The translations under genes and the position numbers were made by a program. From Taklimakanibacter sp050246735 (GTDB lineage Bacteria; Pseudomonadota; Alphaproteobacteria; Rhizobiales; Aestuariivirgaceae), in the NCBI GenBank assembly GCA_050246735.1, contig JBFWVM010000009.1:1-64000 (forward strand): a stretch of 64,000 bases of DNA. Reading direction: 5' to 3'. Below the pieces are notes generated by a model. It was not told the DNA's origin and searched no databases. It saw only the letters and a list, made by a program, of their open reading frames with translations. Within the stretch, counting starts at the first letter, position 1; the number at the start of each line of letters is the position of its first letter. Shown piece after piece: positions 1 to 8,274 of this stretch.

Positions 1-963
1 ATGATGGACTGGAGCGACCGGCATTGCCGGTTCTTCCATCGCCAGATGACCAGGCGTGCCTTGCTCTATACCGAGATGGTCACGGCGCAGGCCATCCGCC
101 ACGGCGACCGCGAGCGCCTCATCGGCTTCGATCCGCGCGAGCAGCCGGTGGCCCTGCAGATCGGGGGCAGCGATCCGCGGCTGCTCGCAGAGGCCGCCCG
201 CCGCGGCGAGGATTTCGGCTATTCGGAGATCAATCTCAATGTCGGCTGTCCTTCCGACCGCGTGCAGGAAGGCCGTTTCGGCGCCTGTCTCATGGCCGAG
301 CCCGATCTCGTCGCGGAAGGCATCGCCGCGATGCGCTCTGCCGTCGCCGTTCCCGTCACGGTCAAATGCCGCATCGGCATCGACGGCCAGGACGAGGACG
401 AGGATCTCGACCGCTTCATTCGCACGGTGGCCGCCACCGGATGCTCGACCTTCATCATCCATGCCCGCAAGGCCTGGCTCGAGGGTCTGTCGCCCCGGGA
501 GAACCGCGAGATCCCGCCGCTCAACCATGAGCGCGTCTACCGTGCCAAGCGCGCGCATCCCGAACTCACCATCATCGTCAACGGCGGCATCGCGTCCCTG
601 GCCGAGGCGCAGGCCCATCTCGCCCATGTCGACGGCGTGATGCTGGGCCGCGCCGCCTATCACATGCCATGGCTCCTGGCGGGCGTCGATCATGTGATTT
701 TCGGCGAGCCCGCGCAATCGCTGACGCGCGCCGATATCGTTGCGCGCATGAAACCCTATGTGGCTGCCGAGCTCGAGAAGGCGCCCGGCCTCGCCCGCAT
801 CACCCGCCATATGCTGGGGCTGTTTCACGGCGAGCCGGGCGGCCGCGCCTGGCGCCGCATCATCTCCGAGAACGCCCATCGTCCGGGCGCCGGCGCCGGC
901 CTCCTCGATGCGGCATTGGCGGCGGTGGCGGCGCCGGCGGTGCGGCTGCAAGCGGCGGAATGA
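1..963 (+). CDS. dusA: tRNA-dihydrouridine synthase A, 5' end cut by the window
   Basis: This is the FMN enzyme that reduces uridine to dihydrouridine in the D-loop of tRNAs. The reading frame is open from base 1. Its first residues (MMDWSDRHCR) match the internal motif that normally follows a short N-terminal beta strand in DusA, so roughly ten residues are probably missing. The catalytic cysteine lies in NLNVGCPSDRVQ (C83 of the visible part). The K-R FMN-contact region (VTVKCRIG), HARKAWLEGLSP and the C-terminal INGG/GRAAY phosphate-binding segments are all present. The HARKAWL..LSP block separates DusA from DusB/DusC. It is followed at once by an unrelated outer-membrane protein gene. Confidence 0.93.
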   Translation: MMDWSDRHCRFFHRQMTRRALLYTEMVTAQAIRHGDRERLIGFDPREQPVALQIGGSDPRLLAEAARRGEDFGYSEINLNVGCPSDRVQEGRFGACLMAEPDLVAEGIAAMRSAVAVPVTVKCRIGIDGQDEDEDLDRFIRTVAATGCSTFIIHARKAWLEGLSPRENREIPPLNHERVYRAKRAHPELTIIVNGGIASLAEAQAHLAHVDGVMLGRAAYHMPWLLAGVDHVIFGEPAQSLTRADIVARMKPYVAAELEKAPGLARITRHMLGLFHGEPGGRAWRRIISENAHRPGAGAGLLDAALAAVAAPAVRLQAAE

Positions 964-1053
964 CCGTTTCGGCTTCGTGGGCATTGCTTGCCATGCCGTC
1001 CGGATTCGGTGTTAATGTTCGCCGGGACGGCTGTTTGCGCGGGGGCCAGAGGC

Positions 1054-2184
1054 ATGAGAAAGCGCTTCCACTATGGAGCCTTGGTCGTTCTGGGCCTGTC
1101 CTTGCCGGCGCCCGCCGGGTTCTTCGGCGCGGCTCTGGCGCAAGCGACGCCCGATGAGTGTCGGGACATATCCGGCATCGATGAACCCAATGCCGAAGTG
1201 CATGGCTGTCTCAAGCCCGTCGTCAACGTTCACGCGCTGATCGGCGTGTCCGACGCACTGCGCAGGGTGGTTGCCGGCCGGCTGGCGCCAGGCGGTGCCG
1301 CGCTGGCCGAGCCCGCCGGCCTCGCATTGGACGGCCCCGGTGAGATCGCGGCGCGCCTTGCCGGCAATGGCGGGATCGCGGTCGAGCCCATGGCCGATAT
1401 TCCGGCCGCGGCGGAGCAGAGGCTGTGGAACGTCTGGCTCGACGGCAAATACAGCTGGATCGAGGGCAGCGGCGAGGTCGACCACAGCGAGGGGCCGCTG
1501 GCCAGTGTCATGGCAGGCATAGACTATCGCCTGACCGCCGGCGTCGTTCTCGGCATTCTGGGCACTTACGAGGATTCGCGGCTCGAGACCCGGGGCGCCC
1601 TGCCTGTTTCGCAGAAGACCGAAGGCTATGGCGGCGGCGCCTATGTCGGCATCACCGTCACCCCCAACGTCATCTTCAGCGGCATGGCCGCCTATGCGGC
1701 GATCGACACCGGGCTCGGCCTGTCGCGCGACGGAGAAGCCGACTCGGACCGGGTGCAGCTTTCAGGCGCCTTCACCGGCTATTGGTATGCCGGCTCCACG
1801 CGCCTGTCGCCCTCGCTGACCCTGGCCTGGTCCAAGGAATGGCAGGATGCCTATTCCGACGGGCTGACGCCGAAGCAGCGTTTCGAGACCGCAGTCCTCA
1901 CCGGTGGAACGGCCGTCGGGCACGCTTTTGCGCTGGCCGGGGCGATGTCGATGGAGCCTTGGGCCGGCGCCTTCATCGACTATACCTTCGTCAATGACGT
2001 AAGCACCTCGGGCCCGATAAACGTCAGATCCTATGACGAACAGGTCGACCTGCGCCTGCAGCTTGGAATAAACCTCACCCTCGCCGGCAATGTGCAGCTG
2101 GCGGTGACGGGCGAGACGTCCGGCCTTCTTCTCGACGAGACCGACACCTATGCGGGCGAGGCCAATCTCGCGATCCAGTTCTGA
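1054..2184 (+). CDS. Outer-membrane beta-barrel protein (autotransporter-barrel type)
   Basis: This is a 376-residue exported protein with a signal peptide ending near ALAQ (residue 30). The start at 1054 is chosen because it begins the signal peptide and follows a purine-rich GGGGCCAGAGG; an in-frame ATG at 988 would add 22 non-signal residues. A short region with two cysteines (DEC, HGC) precedes about 250 residues of alternating aromatic/glycine beta strands, and the chain ends in phenylalanine (LAIQF), the BAM recognition signature. The barrel resembles an autotransporter C-terminal domain but has almost no passenger, so it may be a stand-alone barrel. The stop codon is one base before the start of the next gene. 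Substrate unknown. Confidence 0.7.
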   Translation: MRKRFHYGALVVLGLSLPAPAGFFGAALAQATPDECRDISGIDEPNAEVHGCLKPVVNVHALIGVSDALRRVVAGRLAPGGAALAEPAGLALDGPGEIAARLAGNGGIAVEPMADIPAAAEQRLWNVWLDGKYSWIEGSGEVDHSEGPLASVMAGIDYRLTAGVVLGILGTYEDSRLETRGALPVSQKTEGYGGGAYVGITVTPNVIFSGMAAYAAIDTGLGLSRDGEADSDRVQLSGAFTGYWYAGSTRLSPSLTLAWSKEWQDAYSDGLTPKQRFETAVLTGGTAVGHAFALAGAMSMEPWAGAFIDYTFVNDVSTSGPINVRSYDEQVDLRLQLGINLTLAGNVQLAVTGETSGLLLDETDTYAGEANLAIQF

Positions 2185-2185
2185 G

Positions 2186-3277
2186 ATGGCGAAGCCGATG
2201 TCGGCCATGCCTTCGGCAGGACGCGTGAAGCTGTGGCTTGCCGCCATATTGTTGTCGGGCGGGCTTGCCGTGCCTCCGGCCGCCGCCGAAGTGGGTTGCG
2301 AAGAGCCGGTCAGCATGGTCTGCACCGACGCGCAATTGCGCATGCTCAATGACGACCTCGCCGCGCGCGAGAAGCTGATCGCCGAAGCGCCGATGCATCA
2401 GGCCTTCCGCAGCGAGCTCGAGGCGGCGAACACGGAATGGGAAGCGTCGATCGACGATTGCGCCGCCGCCGCCAATGCCGGCTTTTGCTACCGCAGGCGC
2501 CTCGAGCAGCGCATCGCCGTGCTCGACCTGCTGAAGCGGTTGTTCGCCGGTCCGCATTTGCCGAGGAGCGCCGTCAAGGCCTGCACGGCGCGGGGCGGCG
2601 AGCCGGCCTCCTGCTATGAGACCCTGTTCGCCGCCGCCGACACGGTCTATGCGATCGCGGCACATGCCTTCGCGACATCGCTTGCCGCCGTCAACATCCA
2701 GACGCCGACCGTGCCCGATGGTGCCAGCGAGGCGTCTTCCGCCGAGGAGGCGTTCCGGACCTGGCGCACTGCCGAATGCAAGACGTTGAGCCGGAGCCCG
2801 ATGCCCGAGCGGGGCGTGACGGGCGGGCTCCTGGCCTGCCAGATCGGGCTCACCTGGACGGAGCTTGCGACCCTCGCCGAGCTTTTGGGCCGGCGGCCGC
2901 ACTGGTCGGAACGCATCCTCGACTATGCGCCGCGTTTCCGCGCCTGCTTCGACCGCGGGCGTGATGAGGATGTCGACTTGCGCATCGTCGATGTCTTTGC
3001 CGGCGACACGGGCGAGATCATCCGGCTCATGGGATCGCGCGGGCGCTATGATTGCGCGGCGGTGGCAACGACCGTCTCGTCCTTCCTGCCGGCGCAAAGC
3101 CGGTCGGCCCGACCGGGGGAGGCCGAGGCGATCTTCGTTCCGGTGCAGGGATCACGCCCGCCCGAGGCGGTGCTTGCAGCGCCGGGCGGCAGGAAGGCCG
3201 ATTGCTACGAGACGCAGGCCGTCATTGCCGCAGAAGCCAGGCTTTCGGGTTGGATTGCTGTCTCGCATTGCGATTAG
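2186..3277 (+). CDS. Exported protein with LprI/DUF1311-like repeats
   Basis: This is a 363-residue periplasmic protein of unknown function. The start at 2186 lies one base after the upstream stop and gives a signal peptide cleaved near PPAAA-EV. The mature part begins with a cysteine-rich segment of the form C..L..LNDDLAAREKL...EW..S.DDC......FC..R, and a second segment around residues 185-235 (AEEAFRTWRTAEC...C...WTELA..L) has the same W/C/R spacing. This spacing is typical of DUF1311, the family of the lysozyme inhibitor LprI. Two such units in one chain, plus a cysteine-rich tail, is longer than a usual single-domain member. Probably translated together with the upstream barrel gene. Family assignment is by pattern only. 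Confidence 0.6.
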   Translation: MAKPMSAMPSAGRVKLWLAAILLSGGLAVPPAAAEVGCEEPVSMVCTDAQLRMLNDDLAAREKLIAEAPMHQAFRSELEAANTEWEASIDDCAAAANAGFCYRRRLEQRIAVLDLLKRLFAGPHLPRSAVKACTARGGEPASCYETLFAAADTVYAIAAHAFATSLAAVNIQTPTVPDGASEASSAEEAFRTWRTAECKTLSRSPMPERGVTGGLLACQIGLTWTELATLAELLGRRPHWSERILDYAPRFRACFDRGRDEDVDLRIVDVFAGDTGEIIRLMGSRGRYDCAAVATTVSSFLPAQSRSARPGEAEAIFVPVQGSRPPEAVLAAPGGRKADCYETQAVIAAEARLSGWIAVSHCD

Positions 3278-3306
3278 GCGCCTTTTGCGGCGGCCCGTAA
3301 ATGATC

Positions 3307-3330
3307 GGGCAAAGCGCGAGGACTTTGCCC
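3307..3330. terminator. Hairpin between convergent genes
   Basis: A perfect 8-bp inverted repeat, GGGCAAAG (3307-3314) and CTTTGCCC (3323-3330), has an 8-base loop. It lies between the converging LprI-like gene and the cold-shock gene. There is no clear T-run on either side, so it may be a processing or pause hairpin, not a full intrinsic terminator. Confidence 0.45.
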
Positions 3331-3347
3331 ATCACGTCGATCGGTAC

Positions 3348-3557
3348 TTAAAGCGGCTTGAGATTGACGGCGGAGCTCTTGCCCCGCTTGGGATCCTGTT
3401 GCAGCTCGAAGGAGATCTTCTGGCCTTCATTCAGCCCGGTCAAACCCGAGCGCTGCACTGCCGAAATATGTACAAATACGTCAGCGCCCCCACTCTCCGG
3501 CTGGATGAAGCCGAAGCCCTTGGTGGTGTTGAACCATTTAACCGTGCCAACCGGCAT
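3348..3557 (-). CDS. Cold-shock domain protein
   Basis: This is a 69-residue CspA-family single-domain OB fold that binds single-stranded RNA/DNA. RNP1 (KGFGFI, residues 13-18) and RNP2 (VFVHI, 27-31) are intact. The start is set at 3557 because GGAGGA lies 5 bases upstream; the in-frame ATG 21 bases earlier would bury that ribosome site inside the coding region. A plausible promoter sits 47-74 bases upstream, leaving a roughly 40-base purine-rich leader. It is monocistronic, convergent with the LprI-like gene and divergent in function from its neighbours. Confidence 0.95.
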   Translation of the reverse strand: MPVGTVKWFNTTKGFGFIQPESGGADVFVHISAVQRSGLTGLNEGQKISFELQQDPKRGKSSAVNLKPL

Positions 3558-3603
3558 ATTCGTCCTCCACTCCTCCACAGCCTCCCTCGGCTGCGACCGC
3601 GTT

Positions 3604-3631
3604 AAGATAAGGAAATTTTCGAACAGTGCAA
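3604..3631 (-). promoter_or_regulatory. Putative promoter of the cold-shock gene
   Basis: On the minus strand TTGCAC (3626-3631) is followed after 16 bases by TATCTT (3604-3609), inside the only AT-rich patch upstream of the cold-shock gene. The hicAB promoter proposed at 59728-59755 has the same -10 hexamer and spacing. Inferred from sequence only. Confidence 0.5.
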
Positions 3632-3683
3632 CTTGATACTATTCGGCCCCGCCGGCGCGCCATCGGGCCGGAAGGAATATGTG

Positions 3684-3956
3684 CTAGGGCCCGAGCCGGC
3701 CCCGCCGCCCGCCCTTGCGGCGCTTGCGCAAGGTCAGGGTCGAAACCCGGTCCGGCAAGGTCGCCATGATCTGGCGCCGCTCGGCCGCGGTCAGGCCGAG
3801 CCAGCTGCCGATCTCGGCCCGGGTGCGGCCGCAGCCGACGCAAAACCCCGTCTCCGGATCGATCACGCAGACCTTGATGCAGGGCGTTTCGATGTCTTGC
3901 GAGGTGAGGGCGTTCATGTTCGGGAGGATAGGCTTGTCCGGTCGGGCCGTAGGCAT
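3684..3956 (-). CDS. DUF1289 small cysteine-rich protein
   Basis: This is a 90-residue protein with the DUF1289 signature: ETPCIKVC followed by DPETGFCVGCGRTRAEIGSW, giving CxxxC and CxxC pairs (C26, C30, C39, C42) that probably hold zinc or an Fe-S centre. The C-terminus is a basic tail (LRKRRKGGRRGR). Function is unknown; the family is widespread in proteobacteria. The start could instead be the ATG at 3917 (MNALTSQ), which is closer to the usual family length; neither start has a good ribosome site. The upstream region (3957-4091) is occupied by palindromic repeats shared with the next gene's 3' end. Confidence 0.8.
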   Translation of the reverse strand: MPTARPDKPILPNMNALTSQDIETPCIKVCVIDPETGFCVGCGRTRAEIGSWLGLTAAERRQIMATLPDRVSTLTLRKRRKGGRRGRLGP

Positions 3957-3999
3957 GGAAACGGCATCGTTGTGCTGGAAAACGCCCCGCGCCGCAAGC

Positions 4000-4092
4000 G
4001 CATCGGCCCGAAAAGTGGCCCCGGTTTTCGGGCAAGCCGATGCGCAGGAAGGAGCATCGGCCCGAAAAGTGGCCCCGGTCTTCGGGCTTGGC
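4000..4092. repeat. Tandem 44-base palindromic intergenic repeat, second copy truncated
   Basis: Copy 1 (4000-4043) is an imperfect palindrome: outer arms GCATCGG/CCGATGC, then inner arms CCCGAAAA and TTTTCGGG around GTGGCCCCGG. After 10 bases (GCAGGAAGGA) a second copy starts at 4054 with the same left arm and core but breaks off near 4092 in the stop codon of the aspartic protease gene, losing its right outer arm. The same 44-base architecture, with different but still complementary outer arms, occurs at 58277-58320. These look like REP/RIME-type repeats of the Rhizobiales. Confidence 0.8.
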
Positions 4093-4646
4093 TAGTCCCT
4101 GAGATAGAGAACGCCATTCTCGATCCTGAAGCTCGACAGCCGGCTCAGGAAGCTCATGCCGAGGAGCGACCCGCGCAGCGCTCCTTCCGGCAGAACCACG
4201 CCCTCCACGTCGCGCACCCGGACATTGTCGACCTCGACCCGCCGCAGCCTCACCCGTGCCGCCTTCACGATGCCGTTGGCCGTGCTGATCGGCGTGTCGT
4301 AGTCGAGGCCGTGCGGCCTCAGCCCCACTTTTTCGGCGTCTTCGTAGGAAAGCGCCACGCCGGATGCCCCGGTGTCGATCAGGACGGCGACGGTGGTGCC
4401 GTTGATGTCGGCCTTGGCGAAATAATGGCCGCTCTTGTCCGCCTTGAGCTCGGTCGCGCTGAACAGGCCCGGCGGGTCGAGCGAAGGCCTGAGGTTTTCC
4501 ATGGCGCGCCCTTGTTGATGTGGGCCGAGAGCCGCCGCCAGGGCGATCATGGCGAACACGGGAAGAGCGGCGCCCATCCGGTTGATCAGCCCCGTGGCGA
4601 TCAGCACGGCGGCGACGGAAACGAGAATCGCAATCCAGACCATCAT
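4092..4646 (-). CDS. Membrane-anchored retropepsin-like aspartic protease (DTGA clan, TIGR02281-like)
   Basis: This is a 184-residue protein with two N-terminal membrane segments (about residues 4-20 and 26-42), then a single-lobe aspartic protease domain. The active-site motif LIDTGASGVALS (DTGAS, residues 91-95) and the later LLGMSFLSRLSSFRIENGVLYL segment are hallmarks of the bacterial TIGR02281 family, which must dimerise to form the active site. The protease domain is predicted to face the periplasm. Substrate unknown. The stop codon overlaps the truncated copy of the palindromic repeat, so that repeat may have shaped the C-terminus. Confidence 0.85.
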   Translation of the reverse strand: MMVWIAILVSVAAVLIATGLINRMGAALPVFAMIALAAALGPHQQGRAMENLRPSLDPPGLFSATELKADKSGHYFAKADINGTTVAVLIDTGASGVALSYEDAEKVGLRPHGLDYDTPISTANGIVKAARVRLRRVEVDNVRVRDVEGVVLPEGALRGSLLGMSFLSRLSSFRIENGVLYLRD

Positions 4647-4736
4647 CCTGAACCGTTCGAACCAGGGAATATGGAAAGTCTTGCGCAGCCTGTGATCAAG
4701 GAGCGGTAAAGGTGAAAGGCCTGCCGGCTTTCTTGG

Positions 4737-5501
4737 TTAAGGAAAGCCTGCCGCCGCGGCGATCATCGCCGTTTCGGCGAGGAATTGCACGGCGCCGCAT
4801 ATGTCGCCGGTATGGCCGCCGATCTGGCGCATCGCCAGGAAACGGACGAGCCCGGCGGTCAGCGCGCCGGCGCCCATGATCGCCAGCGCCGGAACGAGGC
4901 CCACGCCGGGGAGAAGGAGAACGAGCCCGGTCACGCCGCCGATGAGAAGGGCCGTCCTGGCGGTGAAGTCGGAAGGCTGCCCCGCTCCATGGGCCAGCCC
5001 GTCGCGGCGGGCGGGCGGCGTCGAGGCCATCAGCCAGACGATCAGCGCGCGCGAGAAGGCGCCGCTGGCGGCGAGGAGGGCCACCGCCGCCACCGGAGCC
5101 GCCGCCAGGCTGGCGAGGGCCGCCGCCTTGGCCAGGAGGCCGAGGACCAGGGCCAGGACGCCATAGCTGCCGATATGGCTGTCCCGCATGATGGCAAGCT
5201 TGCTCTCGCGGTCATGGCCTCCGCCGAAGGCGTCGGCCATGTCGGCGAGCCCGTCCTCGTGCAGGCCGCCGGTCAGGAGGGCCAGCGCCGCCAGGGTAAT
5301 GGCCGCCGCGGCCAGGTTCGGCAGTCCGGCCGCGGCGAGAGCGGCAAGGACCAGGCCCGCCGCCGCGCCGATGAGGCAGCCGGCGACCGGGAAGGCCCGC
5401 ATCGCCTCCGCCAGGGGCGCCGGGCGCGGTCCGCCCGGCATGGGCAGCCGTGTCAGGAAGCCGAGACTCGCCAGGAGATCGGCGGTCCAGCCCTTTGCCA
5501 T
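4737..5501 (-). CDS. cobS: Adenosylcobinamide-GDP ribazoletransferase (cobalamin synthase)
   Basis: This integral membrane enzyme joins adenosylcobinamide-GDP with alpha-ribazole (phosphate) in the last steps of cobalamin assembly. The sequence is highly hydrophobic with about six to seven membrane segments. It carries the family motifs ASLGFLTRLPMP at the N-terminus, GGLHEDGLADMADAFGGG (metal-binding acidic residues) and RDSHIGSYG. The start at 5501 (MAKGW) fits the usual length and has GGAA upstream; an ATG at 5528 would add nine residues. It is divergent from cobT, which makes the other CobS substrate. No cobalamin riboswitch is visible in the short gap between them. Confidence 0.93.
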   Translation of the reverse strand: MAKGWTADLLASLGFLTRLPMPGGPRPAPLAEAMRAFPVAGCLIGAAAGLVLAALAAAGLPNLAAAAITLAALALLTGGLHEDGLADMADAFGGGHDRESKLAIMRDSHIGSYGVLALVLGLLAKAAALASLAAAPVAAVALLAASGAFSRALIVWLMASTPPARRDGLAHGAGQPSDFTARTALLIGGVTGLVLLLPGVGLVPALAIMGAGALTAGLVRFLAMRQIGGHTGDICGAVQFLAETAMIAAAAGFP

Positions 5502-5595
5502 GTCGGTTCCGGAATTCAGCGAGCCCATGGCGTAGTCATTATGCGGTGGCTAAGGACGGAGCAACATCCCCGACGCTCTCCAGACAGGAAAAAAG

Positions 5596-6621
5596 ATGAG
5601 CATGACCACTGGCCTGCCTTTCGACGACTTCCGCCGCCTGCTCGCGGACATGCCGCCTCCCGATGAGGAAGCCGCCGCGGCCGTCAGGGCCCGTGACGGC
5701 AGGCTGACAAAGCCGCCAGGCTCGCTGGGGCGTCTCGAGCATATCGCCGAATGGCTGGCCCGCTGGCAGGGCCGCCACGCGCCCCGGGTCGAGCGGCCGG
5801 TGGTGGCGGTCTTTGCCGGCAATCACGGCGTGGTGAACCAGGGGGTCGCCGCCTATCCCCAGGCCGTCACCCGCCAGATGGTGGCCAATTTCCAGGCCGG
5901 CGGCGCGGCGGTGAACCAGATCTGCAAGAGCTTCGATCTCGGCCTCAAGGTCTTCGAGCTGGCATTGGAGACGCCGACTGGGGATATCACCGAGGCTGCC
6001 GCCATGGAGGAGGCGGAATGCGCCGCGACCATGGCCTATGGCATGGAGGCGGTGGCCGGCGGCGCCGACCTGCTCTGCGTCGGTGAAATGGGCATCGGCA
6101 ACACGACCATTGCCGCTGCCATATGCCATGCGCTCTATGGCGGCGACCCGGCCCAATGGGTGGGGCCGGGCACCGGCGTCGATGGCGAGGGCCTCAGGCG
6201 CAAGGTGGACGCCGTGCGGCGCGCGGTGGCTTTCCACAAGGGGCATCTCGGTGACCCGCTCGAGGTGCTGCGGCGCCTGGGCGGGCGCGAGCTTGCCGCA
6301 ATGGCGGGCGCGATACTGGCGGCCCGCCACGCCAGGGTGCCGGTGCTGATCGACGGCTATGTGGCGAGCGCCGCGGCGGCGATCCTGCATGCCGCGGCGC
6401 CCCGGGCGCTCGACCACTGCCTGGCCGCGCATCGCTCGGCCGAGCCGGCGCATCGCCGGCTGCTCGAAAGGCTGGGCCAGGAGCCCTTGCTCGATCTCGG
6501 CATGCGGCTGGGCGAAGCTTCGGGGGCGGCGCTCGCCGCCGCCATCGTCAAGGCCGCGGCGGATCTTCACAACGGCATGGCGACGTTCGAAAGCGCCGGC
6601 GTGAGCGACAAGGGGGGATGA
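5596..6621 (+). CDS. cobT: Nicotinate-nucleotide--dimethylbenzimidazole phosphoribosyltransferase
   Basis: This enzyme transfers the phosphoribosyl group of nicotinate mononucleotide to 5,6-dimethylbenzimidazole, giving alpha-ribazole phosphate for the lower ligand of cobalamin. It has 341 residues, the normal length. Visible motifs are LTKPPGSLGRLE (37-48), FAGNHGVV, EMGIGNTT (164-171) and RLGEASGA, where E307 corresponds to the catalytic glutamate. AGGAAAAAAG just before the ATG is a good ribosome site. The 94-base gap to cobS is the shared promoter region. The product feeds CobS. Confidence 0.96.
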   Translation: MSMTTGLPFDDFRRLLADMPPPDEEAAAAVRARDGRLTKPPGSLGRLEHIAEWLARWQGRHAPRVERPVVAVFAGNHGVVNQGVAAYPQAVTRQMVANFQAGGAAVNQICKSFDLGLKVFELALETPTGDITEAAAMEEAECAATMAYGMEAVAGGADLLCVGEMGIGNTTIAAAICHALYGGDPAQWVGPGTGVDGEGLRRKVDAVRRAVAFHKGHLGDPLEVLRRLGGRELAAMAGAILAARHARVPVLIDGYVASAAAAILHAAAPRALDHCLAAHRSAEPAHRRLLERLGQEPLLDLGMRLGEASGAALAAAIVKAAADLHNGMATFESAGVSDKGG

Positions 6622-6627
6622 TGCGTC

Positions 6628-8205
6628 TCAGCTCGTGAGGGCGATGAGCTTGCGCTGGCTGGGCGAGGTCGCGGCCTCCGCGATGACTTCGGCGCGCGGT
6701 CCGCTGAGCACCCGCGCGAAGGGGAACACCACCGTCGCTTCGGTGCCGCGGCCGGGCTTGCTGCGCAATTCGAACGATCCGCCATGCATGGTGATGAGGC
6801 CCTTGACGATCGGCAGGCCGAGGCCGGCGCCGTCCACGGCCTTCTTCACCGCGAGCGATCCGCGGCTGAAGGCCTGCATGGCGAGATCGATCTCCTCTTC
6901 CGGCATGCCCGGTCCGTTGTCGGCGAAGCTGACCGCGATCTCGCCCGCCTCGCGCTGGCTCGCCGTGACCGTGATCTCGCCGCCCGTCGGCGAGAATTTC
7001 GCGGCATTGGACAGGAGGTTGATCCAGATCTGCCGCACCGAGCGGTGATCGACCATGACCTTGGGGAGGCTCGCCGGAATGTCGAAGGTAAGGGTTTGCG
7101 ACTTCTCCTTGAGCTTGAAGGCGACGAAATTCCTCACATCCTCGAGCGATTCGCCGATGGCGAGCGGCTCCTCGCGCATGTCGCGCCGGCCGGCCTCGAT
7201 GCGGGTGAGATCGAGGATGTCGTTGACGAGGCTGAGCAGATAGCTGCCGGAATTGTGGATGTCGTCGGCATAGGTCTTGTAGGCCGTCACCTCGTGACGT
7301 CCGAACATCTCGCGGCCGATGATCTCGGAGAAGCCGAGGATGGCGTTGAGCGGCGTCCTGAGCTCGTGGCTCATGGTGGCGAGGAACTGCGACTTGGCCT
7401 TGCTCGCGTCCTCGGCGCGCAGCCTTTCGCGTTCGGCCTCCGCCTTGGCGGCCTCGGCCCGGTCGCGCTCGACGACCAGCCTGGCGAAGAGCTCTTCCTT
7501 CTGCGCCTTGAAGATGAACATGTCGCGCGCCGTCTCCTGCAGCTTGCGCGCGACGAGGACGAAGAAGATCTGGCAGCCGATGGCGAGCGTTCCCAGCCCG
7601 GAATAGAGATAGTTCTGCTCGGTGAGGCAGCGCAGCGCCAGCGCCAGCGTGATGAGGCCGGTTCCGGCGATGATGATCGGCATGAAGTTGGCCGAGATGA
7701 TGATGCGCACCGCGATGATGGCCATCAGGCTCGCGACGATGTAGATGTGCTCGAGGTCGCTGGCGTTGTTCCACAGGAGGAACAGGGGCGTCGACCAGCA
7801 GGCCGCGATGAAGAACTCCGACGCCGTCATCATGCCGAGCCATTCGTGGAACTGCGACTTCTTCGGCTTGCTCTTGTTCTGCTGGCGGCACAGGTGAAGA
7901 TATTGACGGCAGAGATGATACTGGATGAACTGGCAGCCGGCGGCCGCCGCGAACCAGGCCAGCGATTGCGGCCATGGCGTCCACTGCAGCGTGACCAGCG
8001 CGAAGAGGGCGGCGAAGAGAGGCAGGGCGTAGACGACCTTGATCTGGTTCTTGACGAACATGGTCAGGAGGTCGCGCTCCCAGGGAATGGTCTCGCCGTC
8101 GCCGATGACGACCCCGCCATTTGCCGCCGAGGGGGCGGCAGGAGCTATCGTGGCATCCGTTCCGAGCATGGCACTTGGCTCAATTTCACTCTTTCGTCGT
8201 CCCAT
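6628..8205 (-). CDS. Membrane sensor histidine kinase
   Basis: This is a 525-residue orphan kinase. An N-terminal cytoplasmic stretch is followed by about six membrane segments (roughly residues 57-218) with no obvious periplasmic sensor domain. A coiled coil (about 235-270, rich in E/A/R) then leads to the HisKA domain with phospho-acceptor H280 in ATMSHELRTPLN. The HATPase_c domain has INLLSNAAKFSPTGG (N box), FADNGPGMP (G1) and GAGLGLPIVKGL (G2). The HELRTPLNAILGFSEII sequence is of the PleC/DivJ/PdhS type common in alphaproteobacteria. No response regulator gene is adjacent. Convergent with cobT, six bases apart. Confidence 0.9.
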   Translation of the reverse strand: MGRRKSEIEPSAMLGTDATIAPAAPSAANGGVVIGDGETIPWERDLLTMFVKNQIKVVYALPLFAALFALVTLQWTPWPQSLAWFAAAAGCQFIQYHLCRQYLHLCRQQNKSKPKKSQFHEWLGMMTASEFFIAACWSTPLFLLWNNASDLEHIYIVASLMAIIAVRIIISANFMPIIIAGTGLITLALALRCLTEQNYLYSGLGTLAIGCQIFFVLVARKLQETARDMFIFKAQKEELFARLVVERDRAEAAKAEAERERLRAEDASKAKSQFLATMSHELRTPLNAILGFSEIIGREMFGRHEVTAYKTYADDIHNSGSYLLSLVNDILDLTRIEAGRRDMREEPLAIGESLEDVRNFVAFKLKEKSQTLTFDIPASLPKVMVDHRSVRQIWINLLSNAAKFSPTGGEITVTASQREAGEIAVSFADNGPGMPEEEIDLAMQAFSRGSLAVKKAVDGAGLGLPIVKGLITMHGGSFELRSKPGRGTEATVVFPFARVLSGPRAEVIAEAATSPSQRKLIALTS

Positions 8206-8274
8206 GGCGAAGATAGGAAAAGCGGCTTAAGGCCCTGTTCGCGAAAAGGCTAAAAATGCTCTTATGTATTAACC

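Noticed and set aside
3914..4117. Minus-strand frame with a repeated RKPGPLFGPM-like peptide
   Set aside because: The repetition is only the translation of the tandem palindromic repeat.
4726..4748. Hairpin GGCTTTC/GAAAGCC over the cobS stop codon as a terminator
   Set aside because: Short stem with a 9-base loop and no T-run; could be chance in GC-rich DNA.
5502..5595. Cobalamin riboswitch between cobS and cobT
   Set aside because: The gap is too short and no conserved B12-box sequence is visible.
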